DNA of 59,318 bases from Streptomyces griseicoloratus (GTDB lineage Bacteria > Actinomycetota > Actinomycetes > Streptomycetales > Streptomycetaceae). Both the position numbers and the translations under genes were made by a program. Shown here in pieces: positions 8,497-16,888 of this stretch (within the stretch, counting starts at the first letter, position 1; every line of letters begins with the position of its first letter). Location: contig NZ_JACVQF010000213.1 in assembly GCF_014534645.1 (NCBI RefSeq), forward strand, positions 1-59,318, read 5' to 3'. Under the pieces are notes generated by a model. That model was not told the origin of the DNA. It was given only the letters and a program-made list of their open reading frames with translations, and did no database searches.

Positions 8497-9684
8497 TCAC
8501 TGACGCATGTCGGGACGGGTGTGCTGCGAAGCATACGGCCGCTGCGGGGGCCGCCAGTCGGCGATGCCGTCGAAGCTGCGCAGGAACAGCGCGGGCCCGG
8601 CCTTCGACAGGGCGGCGATCACCGCGTTGCGTACGGCGATGCCGGCGCGGTTGCTCATCATGTCGAGCCGGGCGACCTTGACGGCCTGGCGCGCGATGGC
8701 GGTCGTGCGGGGCAGCCTGGCGGCGGTGTAGGCGGCGAGGTCGTCACGGTGGTGGGCGAGCACGATCGCGTCCTCGATGGCCTGGTTGCCGCCCTGGCCG
8801 AGGGTCGGCGGCATGGCGTGCGCGGCGTCGCCGAGCAGGGCGACCCGGCCGCGGTGGTAGGCGGGCAGCGGCTCGGCGATGTGGTGCACGTCGTGGCGCA
8901 GGACGTCCTCGGGGCGGGCGGCGGCCAGGACGGCGGGGATGGGGTCGTGCCAGTCGCCGTACCGGCGCAGCAGCTCCGCCCGCTCGTCGTCCGGTGCGTG
9001 CCCGCCGGCGGGGGTGACCGCGGCGGCGTAGGCGTAGACCCGGCCGTCCTTGAGCGGGTGCGTGCCCCAGATGCGGCCCGGGCCCCAGCTCTCGTGCGAG
9101 GCGAACCGGACGCCGGGCACCGGGATCACGACCCGCCAGGTGGTGAATCCCGAGTAGACGGGGCCCGGGTGCTGCGGGAACAGCACCCGGCGTGCGGCGG
9201 ACCGGATGCCGTCGGCGGCCACGACCAGGTCGGCCTCCAGTTCGCCGTCGGGTGTGCGGACCGTGGCCGGCCGATGGGCGTCGCCGGGGTCGGTGACGGT
9301 CGCGGCGGCGGCCGTGCGGACGGCGTCCGGCGGCAGCTGGGCGGTGAGGCTGTCGATGAGGGTGGCCCGGTGCAGCAGCACGAGGGGACCGCCGAAGCGC
9401 CGGGCCGCGGCGTCGGCGTCGGAGCGGGAGAGCCAGCGTCCACGCGGGGTGCGCAGTCCGCCGTCGCCCTGCCAGGCGGCGAGGTCGCGGATCTCGTCAC
9501 CGAGGCCGATGACGTCCAGGGCCCGGAGGGCGTTGGGGGACAGGGAGATCGCCGCCCCGATCGGCTGGAGCGTGGGGGCGCGCTCCAGGACGGTGACCTG
9601 GGTCCCCCTGCGGTGCAGGGCCGCCGCCGCGGTCAGCCCGCCGATTCCGCCGCCGATCACGACGGCCCGCATCGACCGTGCCAT
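8497..9684 (-). CDS. FAD-dependent monooxygenase
   Basis: 395 aa aromatic-hydroxylase type flavoprotein. FAD motif GGGIGGLTAAAALHRRG near the N-terminus, the DG motif VVAADGIRSAAR in the middle, and GRVALLGDAAHAMPPTLGQGGNQAIEDA as the second FAD/ribityl motif. It would use NAD(P)H and O2 to hydroxylate an aromatic or similar substrate. The ATG at 9684 is chosen because GAGGAG lies five bases upstream; the frame remains open 24 bases further. It is divergent from a TetR gene with two operators between, so it is the probable target of that repressor. Confidence 0.93.
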   Translation of the reverse strand: MARSMRAVVIGGGIGGLTAAAALHRRGTQVTVLERAPTLQPIGAAISLSPNALRALDVIGLGDEIRDLAAWQGDGGLRTPRGRWLSRSDADAAARRFGGPLVLLHRATLIDSLTAQLPPDAVRTAAAATVTDPGDAHRPATVRTPDGELEADLVVAADGIRSAARRVLFPQHPGPVYSGFTTWRVVIPVPGVRFASHESWGPGRIWGTHPLKDGRVYAYAAAVTPAGGHAPDDERAELLRRYGDWHDPIPAVLAAARPEDVLRHDVHHIAEPLPAYHRGRVALLGDAAHAMPPTLGQGGNQAIEDAIVLAHHRDDLAAYTAARLPRTTAIARQAVKVARLDMMSNRAGIAVRNAVIAALSKAGPALFLRSFDGIADWRPPQRPYASQHTRPDMRQ

Positions 9685-9710
9685 GGCTCCTCCTCGTCTC
9701 CACCGCACTC

Positions 9711-9724
9711 ACTACAACTGTAGT
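9711..9724. promoter_or_regulatory. TetR operator copy 1
   Basis: ACTACAACTGTAGT, a 14-bp palindrome broken only in the central pair. It lies 26 bp upstream of the monooxygenase start. Its centre is 33 bp from that of copy 2. Confidence 0.7.
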
Positions 9725-9743
9725 GAGGTGATGTCCCGACTGT

Positions 9744-9757
9744 ACTACAGCTGTAGT
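9744..9757. promoter_or_regulatory. TetR operator copy 2
   Basis: ACTACAGCTGTAGT, a perfect 14-bp palindrome with the same ACTACA-N2-TGTAGT consensus as copy 1. It sits where the -35 region and spacer of the tetR promoter should be (the -10 TAGGTT is at 9766-9771), so binding should repress tetR. Confidence 0.75.
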
Positions 9758-9765
9758 TCCGCGGG

Positions 9766-9771
9766 TAGGTT
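9766..9771 (+). promoter_or_regulatory. Probable -10 of a leaderless tetR promoter
   Basis: TAGGTT ends 7 nt before the ATG at 9779, with no convincing ribosome binding site between. Confidence 0.45.
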
Positions 9772-9778
9772 GACCTCC

Positions 9779-10369
9779 ATGTCCGTACGCACCGCAGGCG
9801 CCTCGCGCTCCGATCTCGTCGCCGACACCGCTCTCGCCCTGCTCGCCGAGCGCGGGATGCGCGGGCTCACGCACCGGGCGGTCGACGAGGCGGCCGGACT
9901 CCCCCAGGGCTCCACCTCCAACCTCGCGCGGACCCGGCAGGCGCTCCTGGAACTGGCGGTGCGGCGCCTGGCCGAGCGGGAGGCGCGGGTGCTCGGGCTG
10001 CACGAGATGCCGGACCCCCGCGGCGGCCTCGACGCCCTGGTGGACGCGCTGGCGCTGGCGACGCACCGGGCCCTGACCCGCAACCGGGAACTGACGCTGG
10101 CTCGCTACGAACTCGCCCTGGAGGCCACGCGCCGCCCCGAGCTGCGCGCCCATTTCGACGCGGCGGGCGCCCGTTTCCGCGACCAGCTCGACGCCCTCGT
10201 CAGGGCCATGGGATCGGCCGACCCCGACCGGCACGTGCTGTCGCTGGTCGCCTGGGCGGACGGGCTGATGTTCTCCTGCGTGGCCGGGTCCTTCCACGCC
10301 GAGGTCCCGGGCCTCGCGGAGGTGCGGGCGGGCCTGCGCGAACTGCTCGACGGCATGCTGGGCGGCTGA
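9779..10369 (+). CDS. TetR family repressor
   Basis: 196 aa. The N-terminal HTH spans about residues 8-52 (DLVADTALALLAERGMRGLTHRAVDEAAGLPQGSTSN). The C-terminal helical ligand domain contains ARYELALEATRRPELR and a final amphipathic helix. The ORF is open further upstream, but those codons run through the operators and the neighbouring gene. The operator layout predicts autorepression and repression of the divergent flavin monooxygenase, with induction by its substrate or a related compound. Confidence 0.92.
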   Translation: MSVRTAGASRSDLVADTALALLAERGMRGLTHRAVDEAAGLPQGSTSNLARTRQALLELAVRRLAEREARVLGLHEMPDPRGGLDALVDALALATHRALTRNRELTLARYELALEATRRPELRAHFDAAGARFRDQLDALVRAMGSADPDRHVLSLVAWADGLMFSCVAGSFHAEVPGLAEVRAGLRELLDGMLGG

Positions 10370-10412
10370 AACCCCGTGGTGGGACCGGGCCCGCGTCGGC
10401 GAGGATGCGGGC

Positions 10413-10925
10413 ATGACCACCGAACGCCGTGAACCCGCCAACGACGCCGACGAACGCACCATGCTGGAGGGCTGGCTGGACTACCACCGCAGCACCCTCG
10501 CGTGGAAGTGCGAGGGCCTGACCGACGCCCAGCTCAGGACCGCCTCCGTGGCACCCTCCGGACTGTCCCTGATGGGCCTGGTGCGGCACATGGCCGAGGT
10601 GGAACGCAGCTGGTTCCGCAGGGTGCTCGCGGACGAGGACGCCGGGCCCATCTACTACGGCGACGAGGACCCGGACGGCGAGTTCCGGCTGACCGAGGGG
10701 GACACCTGGCAGGAGGCGTACACCACCTGGCAGACCGAGATCGCGATCGCCCGCCGCCATGCGGCCGGCTTCCGTCTCGACGAAATGTCCCGGGGAAGGC
10801 ACCGGCGGACCGGCGAGCGGTTCAGCCTGCGCTGGATCCACACCCACATGATCGAGGAGTACGCGCGTCACAACGGCCACGCCGACCTGATCCGCGAGTG
10901 CATCGACGGCGCCACCGGCGACTGA
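10413..10925 (+). CDS. DinB-like / DUF664 family protein
   Basis: 170 aa four-helix-bundle protein. The putative metal-binding histidines are in LVRHMAEVERSWF (middle) and HMIEEYARHNGHADLIRE (near the C-terminus), which is the DUF664 signature. Related proteins are mycothiol- or bacillithiol-dependent S-transferases or metal-dependent enzymes; mycothiol is the actinobacterial thiol, so a mycothiol-dependent role is possible but unproven. The ATG lies 43 bp after the tetR stop. Confidence 0.85.
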   Translation: MTTERREPANDADERTMLEGWLDYHRSTLAWKCEGLTDAQLRTASVAPSGLSLMGLVRHMAEVERSWFRRVLADEDAGPIYYGDEDPDGEFRLTEGDTWQEAYTTWQTEIAIARRHAAGFRLDEMSRGRHRRTGERFSLRWIHTHMIEEYARHNGHADLIRECIDGATGD

Positions 10926-11005
10926 CGTCACCCCCGCCGGTCCCGGGGCCCTCGTACGGGGCCGGAGATCACCCGTGTGGGCCAACCGAGGCCCGTCCCG
11001 CTGCC

Positions 11006-11542
11006 ATGGAGCGCGCCCGACCCGCCAGAGTGGCGCGCGTGCATCGATCGACGACCACCGCAGCGCTCCTGGTGACCGTGACGGCCTCCGCCCTGACCGG
11101 CTGTGTGACGGTCCAGCGGACACCCGGGTCCGACCCGGCGGCGGCCGGCGCCCGCTCGTCGGCGCCGCGTCCCGACGGCCCGGTCACACCGCGGGCCGTG
11201 CAGCCCCCGGCCCGGGAGGCACTGGAGCGGATCACCCCCTCCGACGGCCCGGACCGCGCCTCCGGCGAACCCCGGAGCACGGTCCCCTCCGCGACGCCAC
11301 CGCGGCGCAAGGCCCCGGCGGCCCGACCGGAACCGCGGCCGCGGACGGCCCGCCCCGAGCCGCGGCAGCGGGAGGGCGGGCCCACGCCGGCACCCCGTCC
11401 GTGGACCCCTCGTCCCGCCGGCCCGGCCGGCGGGCGTGCGGGCGGGGACACCGCGGACCTGTGCTCCCTCGGGAAGACGTACGGCGGCTGGCGGGCGGGC
11501 AGCCCCGAGGCGGTCATCTGCGAGCAGGCGTACGGCCGCTGA
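11006..11542 (+). CDS. Putative secreted lipoprotein
   Basis: 178 aa from the ATG at 11006; GTG starts at 11030 or 11039 are alternatives. A basic N-region and hydrophobic core (TTAALLVTVTASALTGC) end in a lipobox with the Cys as the lipidated residue. A long Pro/Arg/Ala-rich, probably unstructured linker follows. The C-terminus is a short compact motif, DLCSLGKTYGGWRAG...VICEQAYGR, with two Cys that could form a disulfide; I have the impression this ending recurs in Streptomyces proteins. Function unknown. Confidence 0.75.
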   Translation: MERARPARVARVHRSTTTAALLVTVTASALTGCVTVQRTPGSDPAAAGARSSAPRPDGPVTPRAVQPPAREALERITPSDGPDRASGEPRSTVPSATPPRRKAPAARPEPRPRTARPEPRQREGGPTPAPRPWTPRPAGPAGGRAGGDTADLCSLGKTYGGWRAGSPEAVICEQAYGR

Positions 11543-11554
11543 GAGCGCCCGCCC

Positions 11555-12082
11555 CTAGGGCCGCTGCCGCGGCGGGCCCCAGGGCCAGGGTCCCTCCGCC
11601 GAGGGGCCGTCGTCGCCCAGCCGCAGCTCCATGCGGCCGATCTCCATGCGCACGCCCTCGCCGTAGCGGTCGTCGCCCAGCGACTCGGCCGCGTACCGGG
11701 CCCGCCGCAGATGGGCGCGCGCGGCCTCGCGGTGGCCGAGCCTGTCGTAGTCGGCGGCGAGGTTGAGGTGGAGCGTCGGGTAGAGGGCGCGCGCGGCGAG
11801 GGCCCCGGGGTGCTCGGCCAGCCGGTCGGCCGTGAGTTCCTCGGCGGCGGCCAACGCCCTGAGGTCCCAGGCCAGTTCGTCCCCCGGGTCGTCCTGGGTG
11901 TCGGCCAGGTAGTGGGCCAGGGTGCAGCGGTGCAGCGGGTCGCCGTGCTCGCCGATCTCGGCCCACAGGTCGAGGAAGCGACGCCGGGCCTCCTCGCGGT
12001 CGCCCGCGTGATGCAGCATGACGACCTGCCCGATCCGCGTCGGCACGGCGTCCGGCGCCGCCTGCTCCTGTCCCTTGGCCAC
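11555..12082 (-). CDS. Conserved hypothetical, TPR-like
   Basis: 175 aa, mostly helical, with repeats of the form LNLAADYDRLGHREAARAHLRRA that resemble tetratricopeptide motifs, and an earlier TRIGQVVMLHHAGDREEARRRFLDLW. The GTG at 12082 is preceded by GGAGG at the right distance; an upstream in-frame start would add 20 residues. It ends 12 bp from the convergent lipoprotein gene. It is presumably a cytosolic interaction protein, partner unknown. Confidence 0.75.
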   Translation of the reverse strand: MAKGQEQAAPDAVPTRIGQVVMLHHAGDREEARRRFLDLWAEIGEHGDPLHRCTLAHYLADTQDDPGDELAWDLRALAAAEELTADRLAEHPGALAARALYPTLHLNLAADYDRLGHREAARAHLRRARYAAESLGDDRYGEGVRMEIGRMELRLGDDGPSAEGPWPWGPPRQRP

Positions 12083-12168
12083 CGCGTCCTCCGTACCACT
12101 CGTCGGCTGTTCCCGACGAACGCTAACGGCACGCACCGGCAATCCCGGTCAGGCGGCTCCGTGGGGCA

Positions 12169-12195
12169 CGGGCCGGCCGGTGGCGGACCGGCCCG
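12169..12195 (-). terminator. Terminator hairpin after ung
   Basis: 8-bp stem CGGGCCGG (12169-12176) and CCGGCCCG (12188-12195) with an 11-nt loop, 10 bp beyond the ung stop codon on the minus strand. Confidence 0.5.
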
Positions 12196-12205
12196 TCCGG
12201 CGGGG

Positions 12206-12889
12206 TCAGCCCAGGTTCGGGATGCGCCAGTCGATGGGCTCGTGGCCCTGCCGGGCGACCGCCTCGTTGATCTGCGTGAACGGGCGGGAGCCGAAGAACT
12301 TCTTCGCCGACAGCGGCGAGGGGTGCGCGCCCTTGACCACGGCGTGCCGCGTCTCGTCGATCAACGGGAGCTTCTTCTGCGCGTAGTTGCCCCACAGCAC
12401 GAACACCGCCGGGTCGGGCCGGTTCGCCACCGCGCGGATCACCGCGTCGGTGAACAGCTCCCAGCCCCGGCTCTTGTGCGAGTTGGCCTCGCCCGCCCGG
12501 ACGGTCAGCACGGCGTTGAGCAGCAGGACGCCCTGCTTCGCCCACGGCATCAGATAGCCGTTGTCCGGGATCGGGACGTCCAGCTCCGCGTGCAGCTCCT
12601 TGTAGATGTTCCGCAGGGACGGCGGGACCTTCACGCCCGGCCGGACCGAGAAGCACAGGCCGTGGCCCTGGCCCTCGCCGTGGTACGGGTCCTGCCCGAG
12701 GACCAGCACCTTCACCCGGTCGTACGGCGTGGCCTCCAGGGCGGCGAAGACCTCCTCGCGCGGAGGGTAGACCGGGCCGTTCGCCCGCTCCTCCTCGACG
12801 AACTCCATCAGCTCCTTGAAGTAGGGCTGCTGCAGCTCGCCGCCCAGCACCTCGCGCCAGGACTCGGGCAGCATGGCGATGTCGGTCAC
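12206..12889 (-). CDS. ung: Uracil-DNA glycosylase
   Basis: 227 aa family 1 UDG, which removes uracil from DNA in base-excision repair. Motif A GQDPYHGEGQGHGLCFSV carries the catalytic Asp. The DNA-intercalation loop is HPSPLSAKKFFGSRPF with the catalytic His. GTG start at 12889 with a GGAAG Shine-Dalgarno; the frame is open far upstream through antisense of neighbouring genes, which I disregard. Length is typical. Monocistronic in appearance. Confidence 0.96.
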   Translation of the reverse strand: MTDIAMLPESWREVLGGELQQPYFKELMEFVEEERANGPVYPPREEVFAALEATPYDRVKVLVLGQDPYHGEGQGHGLCFSVRPGVKVPPSLRNIYKELHAELDVPIPDNGYLMPWAKQGVLLLNAVLTVRAGEANSHKSRGWELFTDAVIRAVANRPDPAVFVLWGNYAQKKLPLIDETRHAVVKGAHPSPLSAKKFFGSRPFTQINEAVARQGHEPIDWRIPNLG

Positions 12890-12990
12890 GTCAACTTCCT
12901 TACGCTGTGCGGTCGCTTCCAGGCCACAGAACCTACAGGCGACCACTGACAACCGGGCCCCGGGGGCGTTCGGCGAGGGCGTGGCCGCCC

Positions 12991-14577
12991 CTACCAGCTG
13001 GTCTTCCGGTAGAGCTGCCACATCATCATGATCGTCGACGGGTCCAGGGCCCGCTCCGCACCCGAGATGTCCTCGCTCGCGGCCACGTACTGCTTGCCCT
13101 GCCACAGCGGGAGCAGCCGCGCGTCGTCCACGAGGATCTGCTGCGCCTCCTCGAACTCCTTCACCACGTTGGCGCGGTCCCCCTCGCGCCGCGACCGGGG
13201 CAGCAGATCGCCGGTGATCTCCGGCGCCGGGTAGGGCGTGCCGAGCGCGTTCTGGTCGCCGACGAAGGGGGCGATGAAGTTCTCGGCGTCCGGGAAGTCG
13301 GGGGACCATCCGCGTCCGAACACCGGGTACTCGCCCTTCTGGTAGCCGGTGACGTACGTCTTCCAGGGGCGGCTCTTGAGGGTCACCGTGAACAGGCCGG
13401 AGGCCTCCAGCTGGCGCTTGAGCTCCTTGAACTCCGCGGCCGTCTCGGAGCCGTAGCGGTCGGTGGTGTACCAGAAGGTCAGCGGGACGGGCTCGGTGAT
13501 GCCCGCCTCGGTGAGGATCGCGCGGGCCTTGGGGACGCTGGGGTCGCCGTAGTCGTCGAAGAAGCCCGTGGTGTGGCCGGTCAGCCCCTTCGGGACCATC
13601 GAGTACAGCGGGTCGACGGTGTCCTGGTAGATCGTGTGGGCTATCGCGGCCCGGTCGATCACCTGGGCGACGGCCTGGCGCACGGCCCTCCGGCCCGCCC
13701 AGGGGTCCTCGGGGTTGAAGACCAGGTAGCTGATCTCCGTACCGGTGCCCTCGACCAGCTGGAGGTCCTCCTCCTTGCTGGCCCTGCCCTGGAGCGTGAT
13801 GATGTCGTCGGCCGCGAGGCCCCGGTAGGTCACCTGGATCCGGTCGTCGCGCAGCGCCTTCACCATGGCGGCCGAGTCCTTGAAGTAGCGGATGGTCACC
13901 GCCTTGTTGCGGCGCTCCGCGAAGCCCTTGTATCGGTCGTTGCCGACGAGTTCGGCCTGCTCGCCGTCCTCGTACGACCGGAGGGTGTACGGCCCCGAGC
14001 CGACGACGCCGCCCTCCTCGCGCAGGGAGTCCGCCGGGTAGGTGTCGGGGTCGACGATCGACATCGCGGGCGTGGCGAGCACGAAGGGGAAGGTGGCGTC
14101 CGGCTTGTTGAGGTGGAAGACGACCTCGCGCCCGCTCGGTGCCTGGACCCGGTCGAGGCTGCCCAGCAGACCGGCGGGGCCGCCGTTGACGTTGATCTTC
14201 CTGATCCGGTCGATCGAGTGCTTGACGGCCTGGGCGTCCAGCGGGTCCCCGTCGGAGAAGGTCAGGCCCTCGCGCAGCTCGCAGCGGTACACCTGGTTCG
14301 TGCTGTCCGTGAACGCGCACTCGGAGGCCGCGTCGGGCTCGGGGGCGGTCGCGCCGTTGGGGTAACTCAGCAGGGTCTGGTACACGTTGCGGAAGAGCTC
14401 CCAGGAGCCGTCCCAGGACGCGGCGGGGTCCAGCGTGCTGGGGGCACTGGTCGTCCCGACGACGATCGGTTTCTCCTCGTCGGAGGGGTCGGACGACAGA
14501 ATGCCGCACCCGGTGACCAGTGATGACATGGACGCGATGGCCGCCACCCGCCGCAGGCATCGGTTCCGGTTGAACAC
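12991..14577 (-). CDS. ABC transporter peptide-binding lipoprotein (SBP family 5)
   Basis: 528 aa. Signal peptide ends in the lipobox LVTGC. The family 5 signatures follow: STLDPAASWD, LREGLTFSDGDPLDAQAVKHSIDR, VGSGPYTLRSYE and a C-terminal GRGWSPDFPDAENF. It should bind oligopeptides or similar solutes at the membrane surface. No permease or ATPase gene is adjacent, so it is an orphan binding protein. I prefer the GTG at 14577 because GAGGAG lies seven bases upstream; the GTG at 14583 is also in frame. A downstream receptor role, as for other orphan SBPs, is possible. Confidence 0.9.
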   Translation of the reverse strand: MFNRNRCLRRVAAIASMSSLVTGCGILSSDPSDEEKPIVVGTTSAPSTLDPAASWDGSWELFRNVYQTLLSYPNGATAPEPDAASECAFTDSTNQVYRCELREGLTFSDGDPLDAQAVKHSIDRIRKINVNGGPAGLLGSLDRVQAPSGREVVFHLNKPDATFPFVLATPAMSIVDPDTYPADSLREEGGVVGSGPYTLRSYEDGEQAELVGNDRYKGFAERRNKAVTIRYFKDSAAMVKALRDDRIQVTYRGLAADDIITLQGRASKEEDLQLVEGTGTEISYLVFNPEDPWAGRRAVRQAVAQVIDRAAIAHTIYQDTVDPLYSMVPKGLTGHTTGFFDDYGDPSVPKARAILTEAGITEPVPLTFWYTTDRYGSETAAEFKELKRQLEASGLFTVTLKSRPWKTYVTGYQKGEYPVFGRGWSPDFPDAENFIAPFVGDQNALGTPYPAPEITGDLLPRSRREGDRANVVKEFEEAQQILVDDARLLPLWQGKQYVAASEDISGAERALDPSTIMMMWQLYRKTSW

Positions 14578-14641
14578 GCGCACGCTCCTCGATCTGCCGT
14601 ACCAAGGGTCGGCAGACCATACCGCAGCGCCACGCCCCCTG

Positions 14642-14663
14642 AACCCCCTTCTGAACAGGGGTT
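14642..14663. promoter_or_regulatory. Inverted repeat upstream of the orphan SBP gene
   Basis: AACCCC (14642-14647) and GGGGTT (14658-14663) flank a 10-nt centre in a comparatively AT-rich patch, about 65 bp upstream of the SBP start. It could be an operator. Confidence 0.3.
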
Positions 14664-14719
14664 TTGATCATTTCGGGAATGACTACGTTGTCATGACCCC
14701 TGAAGTCTCGAAACGCGGA

Positions 14720-14748
14720 CACGGGCGCCGTCGTCGACGGCGCCCGTG
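14720..14748 (-). terminator. Terminator of the fabG-like operon
   Basis: Perfect 13-bp stem CACGGGCGCCGTC / GACGGCGCCCGTG with a 3-nt loop, 15 bp beyond the stop codon of the second reductase gene. Confidence 0.8.
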
Positions 14749-14763
14749 CCGGGATCGCGAGCG

Positions 14764-15519
14764 TCAGGCCACGCCGGCGTTCAGGAAGATGCCGCCGTCG
14801 ACCACCAGCGTCTGGCCGGTGATCCAGTCGGACTGGGCGGAGGTGAGGAACGCGGCGGCGCCGCCGATGTCGGAGGGCACGCCGAGCCTGCCCAGCGGGT
14901 AGCCCGCGGCGGCCTCCTCCTCCCGGCCCTCGTACAGGGCCGCGGCGAACTTGGTCTTGACGACCGCCGGGGCGATCGCGTTGACCCGCACCTTGGGCGC
15001 GAACTCGTGCGCCAGCTGTGCGGTCAGGTTGATCAGCGCGGCCTTGCTGACCCCGTAGGCGGCGATGAAGGGCGAGGGCGACAGCCCCGCGACGGAGGCG
15101 ATGTTGACGATCGCGCCGCCGTTGTCCTTCTGCCAGGCGTGCCAGGTGCGCTGGGCGAAGCCGAGCGCCGAGATCACGTTGGTCTCGAAGACCTTGCGCG
15201 CGATGTTCAGGTCGAGGTCGGCGATCGGGCCGAACACCGGGTTGGTACCGGCGTTGTTGACCAGGAAGTCGACGCGGCCGAAGGCCTCCATCGTGCGCTC
15301 GACGGCGACGGCCTGGTGGGCCTCGTCGTGCGCCTTGCCGGCGACGCCGATGACCCGGTCGGCGCCGAGCTTGTCGACGGCCTCCTTCAGGGCCTCCTCG
15401 TTGCGGCCGGTGATGCACACCCGGTCGCCGCGCGCGACCAGCGCCTCGGCGACGCCGTAGCCGATGCCGCGGCTGGCGCCGGTGACGAGGGCGACCTTGC
15501 CCGAGAGTTCCACTGTCAT
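14764..15519 (-). CDS. SDR family reductase (FabG-like)
   Basis: 251 aa. TGASRGIGYG cofactor motif; NNAGTN; the catalytic Ser lies in NIASVAGLS, and Tyr/Lys are in YGVSK. DGGIF near the C-terminus is typical of FabG-like enzymes. The second gene of a two-gene operon: it starts 17 bp after the preceding FabG-like stop. Both are probably beta-ketoacyl-thioester or alcohol reductases; neither is near a fatty-acid synthase operon, so they may be paralogues with a degradative or secondary role. Confidence 0.9.
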   Translation of the reverse strand: MTVELSGKVALVTGASRGIGYGVAEALVARGDRVCITGRNEEALKEAVDKLGADRVIGVAGKAHDEAHQAVAVERTMEAFGRVDFLVNNAGTNPVFGPIADLDLNIARKVFETNVISALGFAQRTWHAWQKDNGGAIVNIASVAGLSPSPFIAAYGVSKAALINLTAQLAHEFAPKVRVNAIAPAVVKTKFAAALYEGREEEAAAGYPLGRLGVPSDIGGAAAFLTSAQSDWITGQTLVVDGGIFLNAGVA

Positions 15520-15536
15520 GTCCGTTTCCCCGGCCC

Positions 15537-16298
15537 CTAGTCGAGCGGTCCGCCGGCCACGTACAGCACCTGGCCGGAGACGAAGCCGGCGGCCTCGCCG
15601 GTGAAGAAGGCGATGGCGTTGGCGATGTCGTCGGGCTCGCCGACGCGCTGCACCGGGATCTGGGTGGCGGCGGCGGCCTTGAAGTCCTCGAAGCCCATGC
15701 CGACGCGCTCGGCGGTCGCGGCCGTCATGTCGGTGGCGATGAAGCCGGGGGCGACGGCGTTGGCGGTGACGCCGAACTTGCCGAGCTCCTTGGCGAGGGT
15801 CTTGGTGAAGCCCTGCAGACCGGCCTTGGCCGCCGAGTAGTTGACCTGGCCGCGGTTGCCGAGCGCGGAGGAGGAGGAGAGGTTGACGATGCGGCCGAAG
15901 CCGGCGTCCACCATGTGCTTCTGGCAGGCCTTCGACATCAGGAAGGCGCCGCGCAGGTGCACGTTCATGACGGTGTCCCAGTCGGAGACGCTCATCTTGA
16001 ACAGCAGGTTGTCGCGCAGCACGCCCGCGTTGTTGACGAGGATCGTCGGCGCGCCCAGTTCCTCGGCGATCCGCGCGACGGCGGCCTCGACCTGCGCCTC
16101 GTCGGAGACGTCGCAGCCGACCGCGATCGCCTTGCCGCCGGCCGCGGTGATCTTCTCCACGGTGTCCTTGCAGGCCGCCTCGTCGAGGTCGATGACGGCT
16201 ACGGCACGGCCCTCGGCGGCCAGTCGTACGGCGGTGGCGGCCCCGATGCCGCGCGCGGCGCCGGTGACGACGGCGACCCGCTGCTCAGTGGTGGACAT
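15537..16298 (-). CDS. fabG: 3-oxoacyl-ACP reductase (FabG family)
   Basis: 253 aa. Closer to canonical FabG than its neighbour: TGAARGIGAA, NNAGVLRDNLLFKM (a FabG hallmark), NLSSSSALGNRGQVNYSAAK with the catalytic Ser, Tyr and Lys, and APGFIATDMT. It would use NADPH to reduce beta-ketoacyl-ACP or -CoA. The start follows GAGGAGAAGCA. First gene of an operon with the next SDR gene, and a palindrome resembling a TetR operator lies about 50 bp upstream. The symbol denotes family; it is not necessarily the essential fabG. Confidence 0.88.
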   Translation of the reverse strand: MSTTEQRVAVVTGAARGIGAATAVRLAAEGRAVAVIDLDEAACKDTVEKITAAGGKAIAVGCDVSDEAQVEAAVARIAEELGAPTILVNNAGVLRDNLLFKMSVSDWDTVMNVHLRGAFLMSKACQKHMVDAGFGRIVNLSSSSALGNRGQVNYSAAKAGLQGFTKTLAKELGKFGVTANAVAPGFIATDMTAATAERVGMGFEDFKAAAATQIPVQRVGEPDDIANAIAFFTGEAAGFVSGQVLYVAGGPLD

Positions 16299-16348
16299 TG
16301 CTGCTTCTCCTCGACCTAGGGGTGCGGCTCATGCGGAGCGCCCTGCGG

Positions 16349-16362
16349 TGAGCGACCGCTTA
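16349..16362 (-). promoter_or_regulatory. Candidate operator upstream of the fabG-like operon
   Basis: On the minus strand TAAGCGGTCGCTCA, a near-palindrome with AGCG-N2-CGCT core and one arm mismatch. It is 51 bp upstream of the start codon. The form resembles TetR-family sites, but no regulator gene is adjacent. Confidence 0.4.
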
Positions 16363-16570
16363 GTACCTTCAGCAGACGTGACGCTAGAAGCACCGGCACC
16401 CGGTGTCAACGGGACACCGGCCCGGTGTGATCCATTACCTGGGCCCCACGTCCGGTTTCCGGCCCCGAATCGCCCGTTCGGCCCAGTGGGGCGGGCCGTC
16501 CCACGGGCAACGCCGGCCCCGGGTCGACGGGACACAGTGCGCGGCGCGATACCGCAGTGGCGTGGCACGC

Positions 16571-16688
16571 GGCGGCCTGGACGGCGGCGACGCTCCGGAC
16601 GGCCCGGACGGTGACGCCGAGGCCGACACGGCGGCCTGGACGGCGGCAACGCTCCGGACGGCCCGGACAGTGCCCCCGAGGCCCACGC
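16571..16688. repeat. 59-bp tandem duplication
   Basis: Two adjacent copies (16571-16629 and 16630-16688), identical over most of their length and differing at about six positions, mainly in the last third. The period is not a multiple of three, which argues against coding use. Confidence 0.85.
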
Positions 16689-16888
16689 GGCGGCGCCCGG
16701 AGCGGCGGCGGCGCAGCGGACTCCGGCGGGGCGCGCCCTTCCGCGGCCGCGGCTCGACGGGGAGAGGTGTGCCCGACCGGGCGGCTCGGACGCCGGCGTC
16801 GGCCCGGCCCGTCACGGGCGTCTCGCTCACCGGCGGCCAGGCGCCGGGCGGCACCGCCGGTCGCTCGCGGAGGTGACGGCCGTGCCGT

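Larger units (their letters stand above)
16299..16888. other. 590-bp stretch without a convincing gene
   Basis: Apart from the fabG promoter end and a 59-bp tandem duplication I see nothing. All open frames are Arg/Pro/Gly-rich and without homology that I recognise, as expected for noncoding DNA of extreme GC content. Confidence 0.55.

Noticed and set aside
12890-15418. Long frame upstream of ung, 1070 codons in total
   Set aside because: Only the last 227 codons match uracil-DNA glycosylase; the rest overlaps the SBP and SDR genes in another frame.
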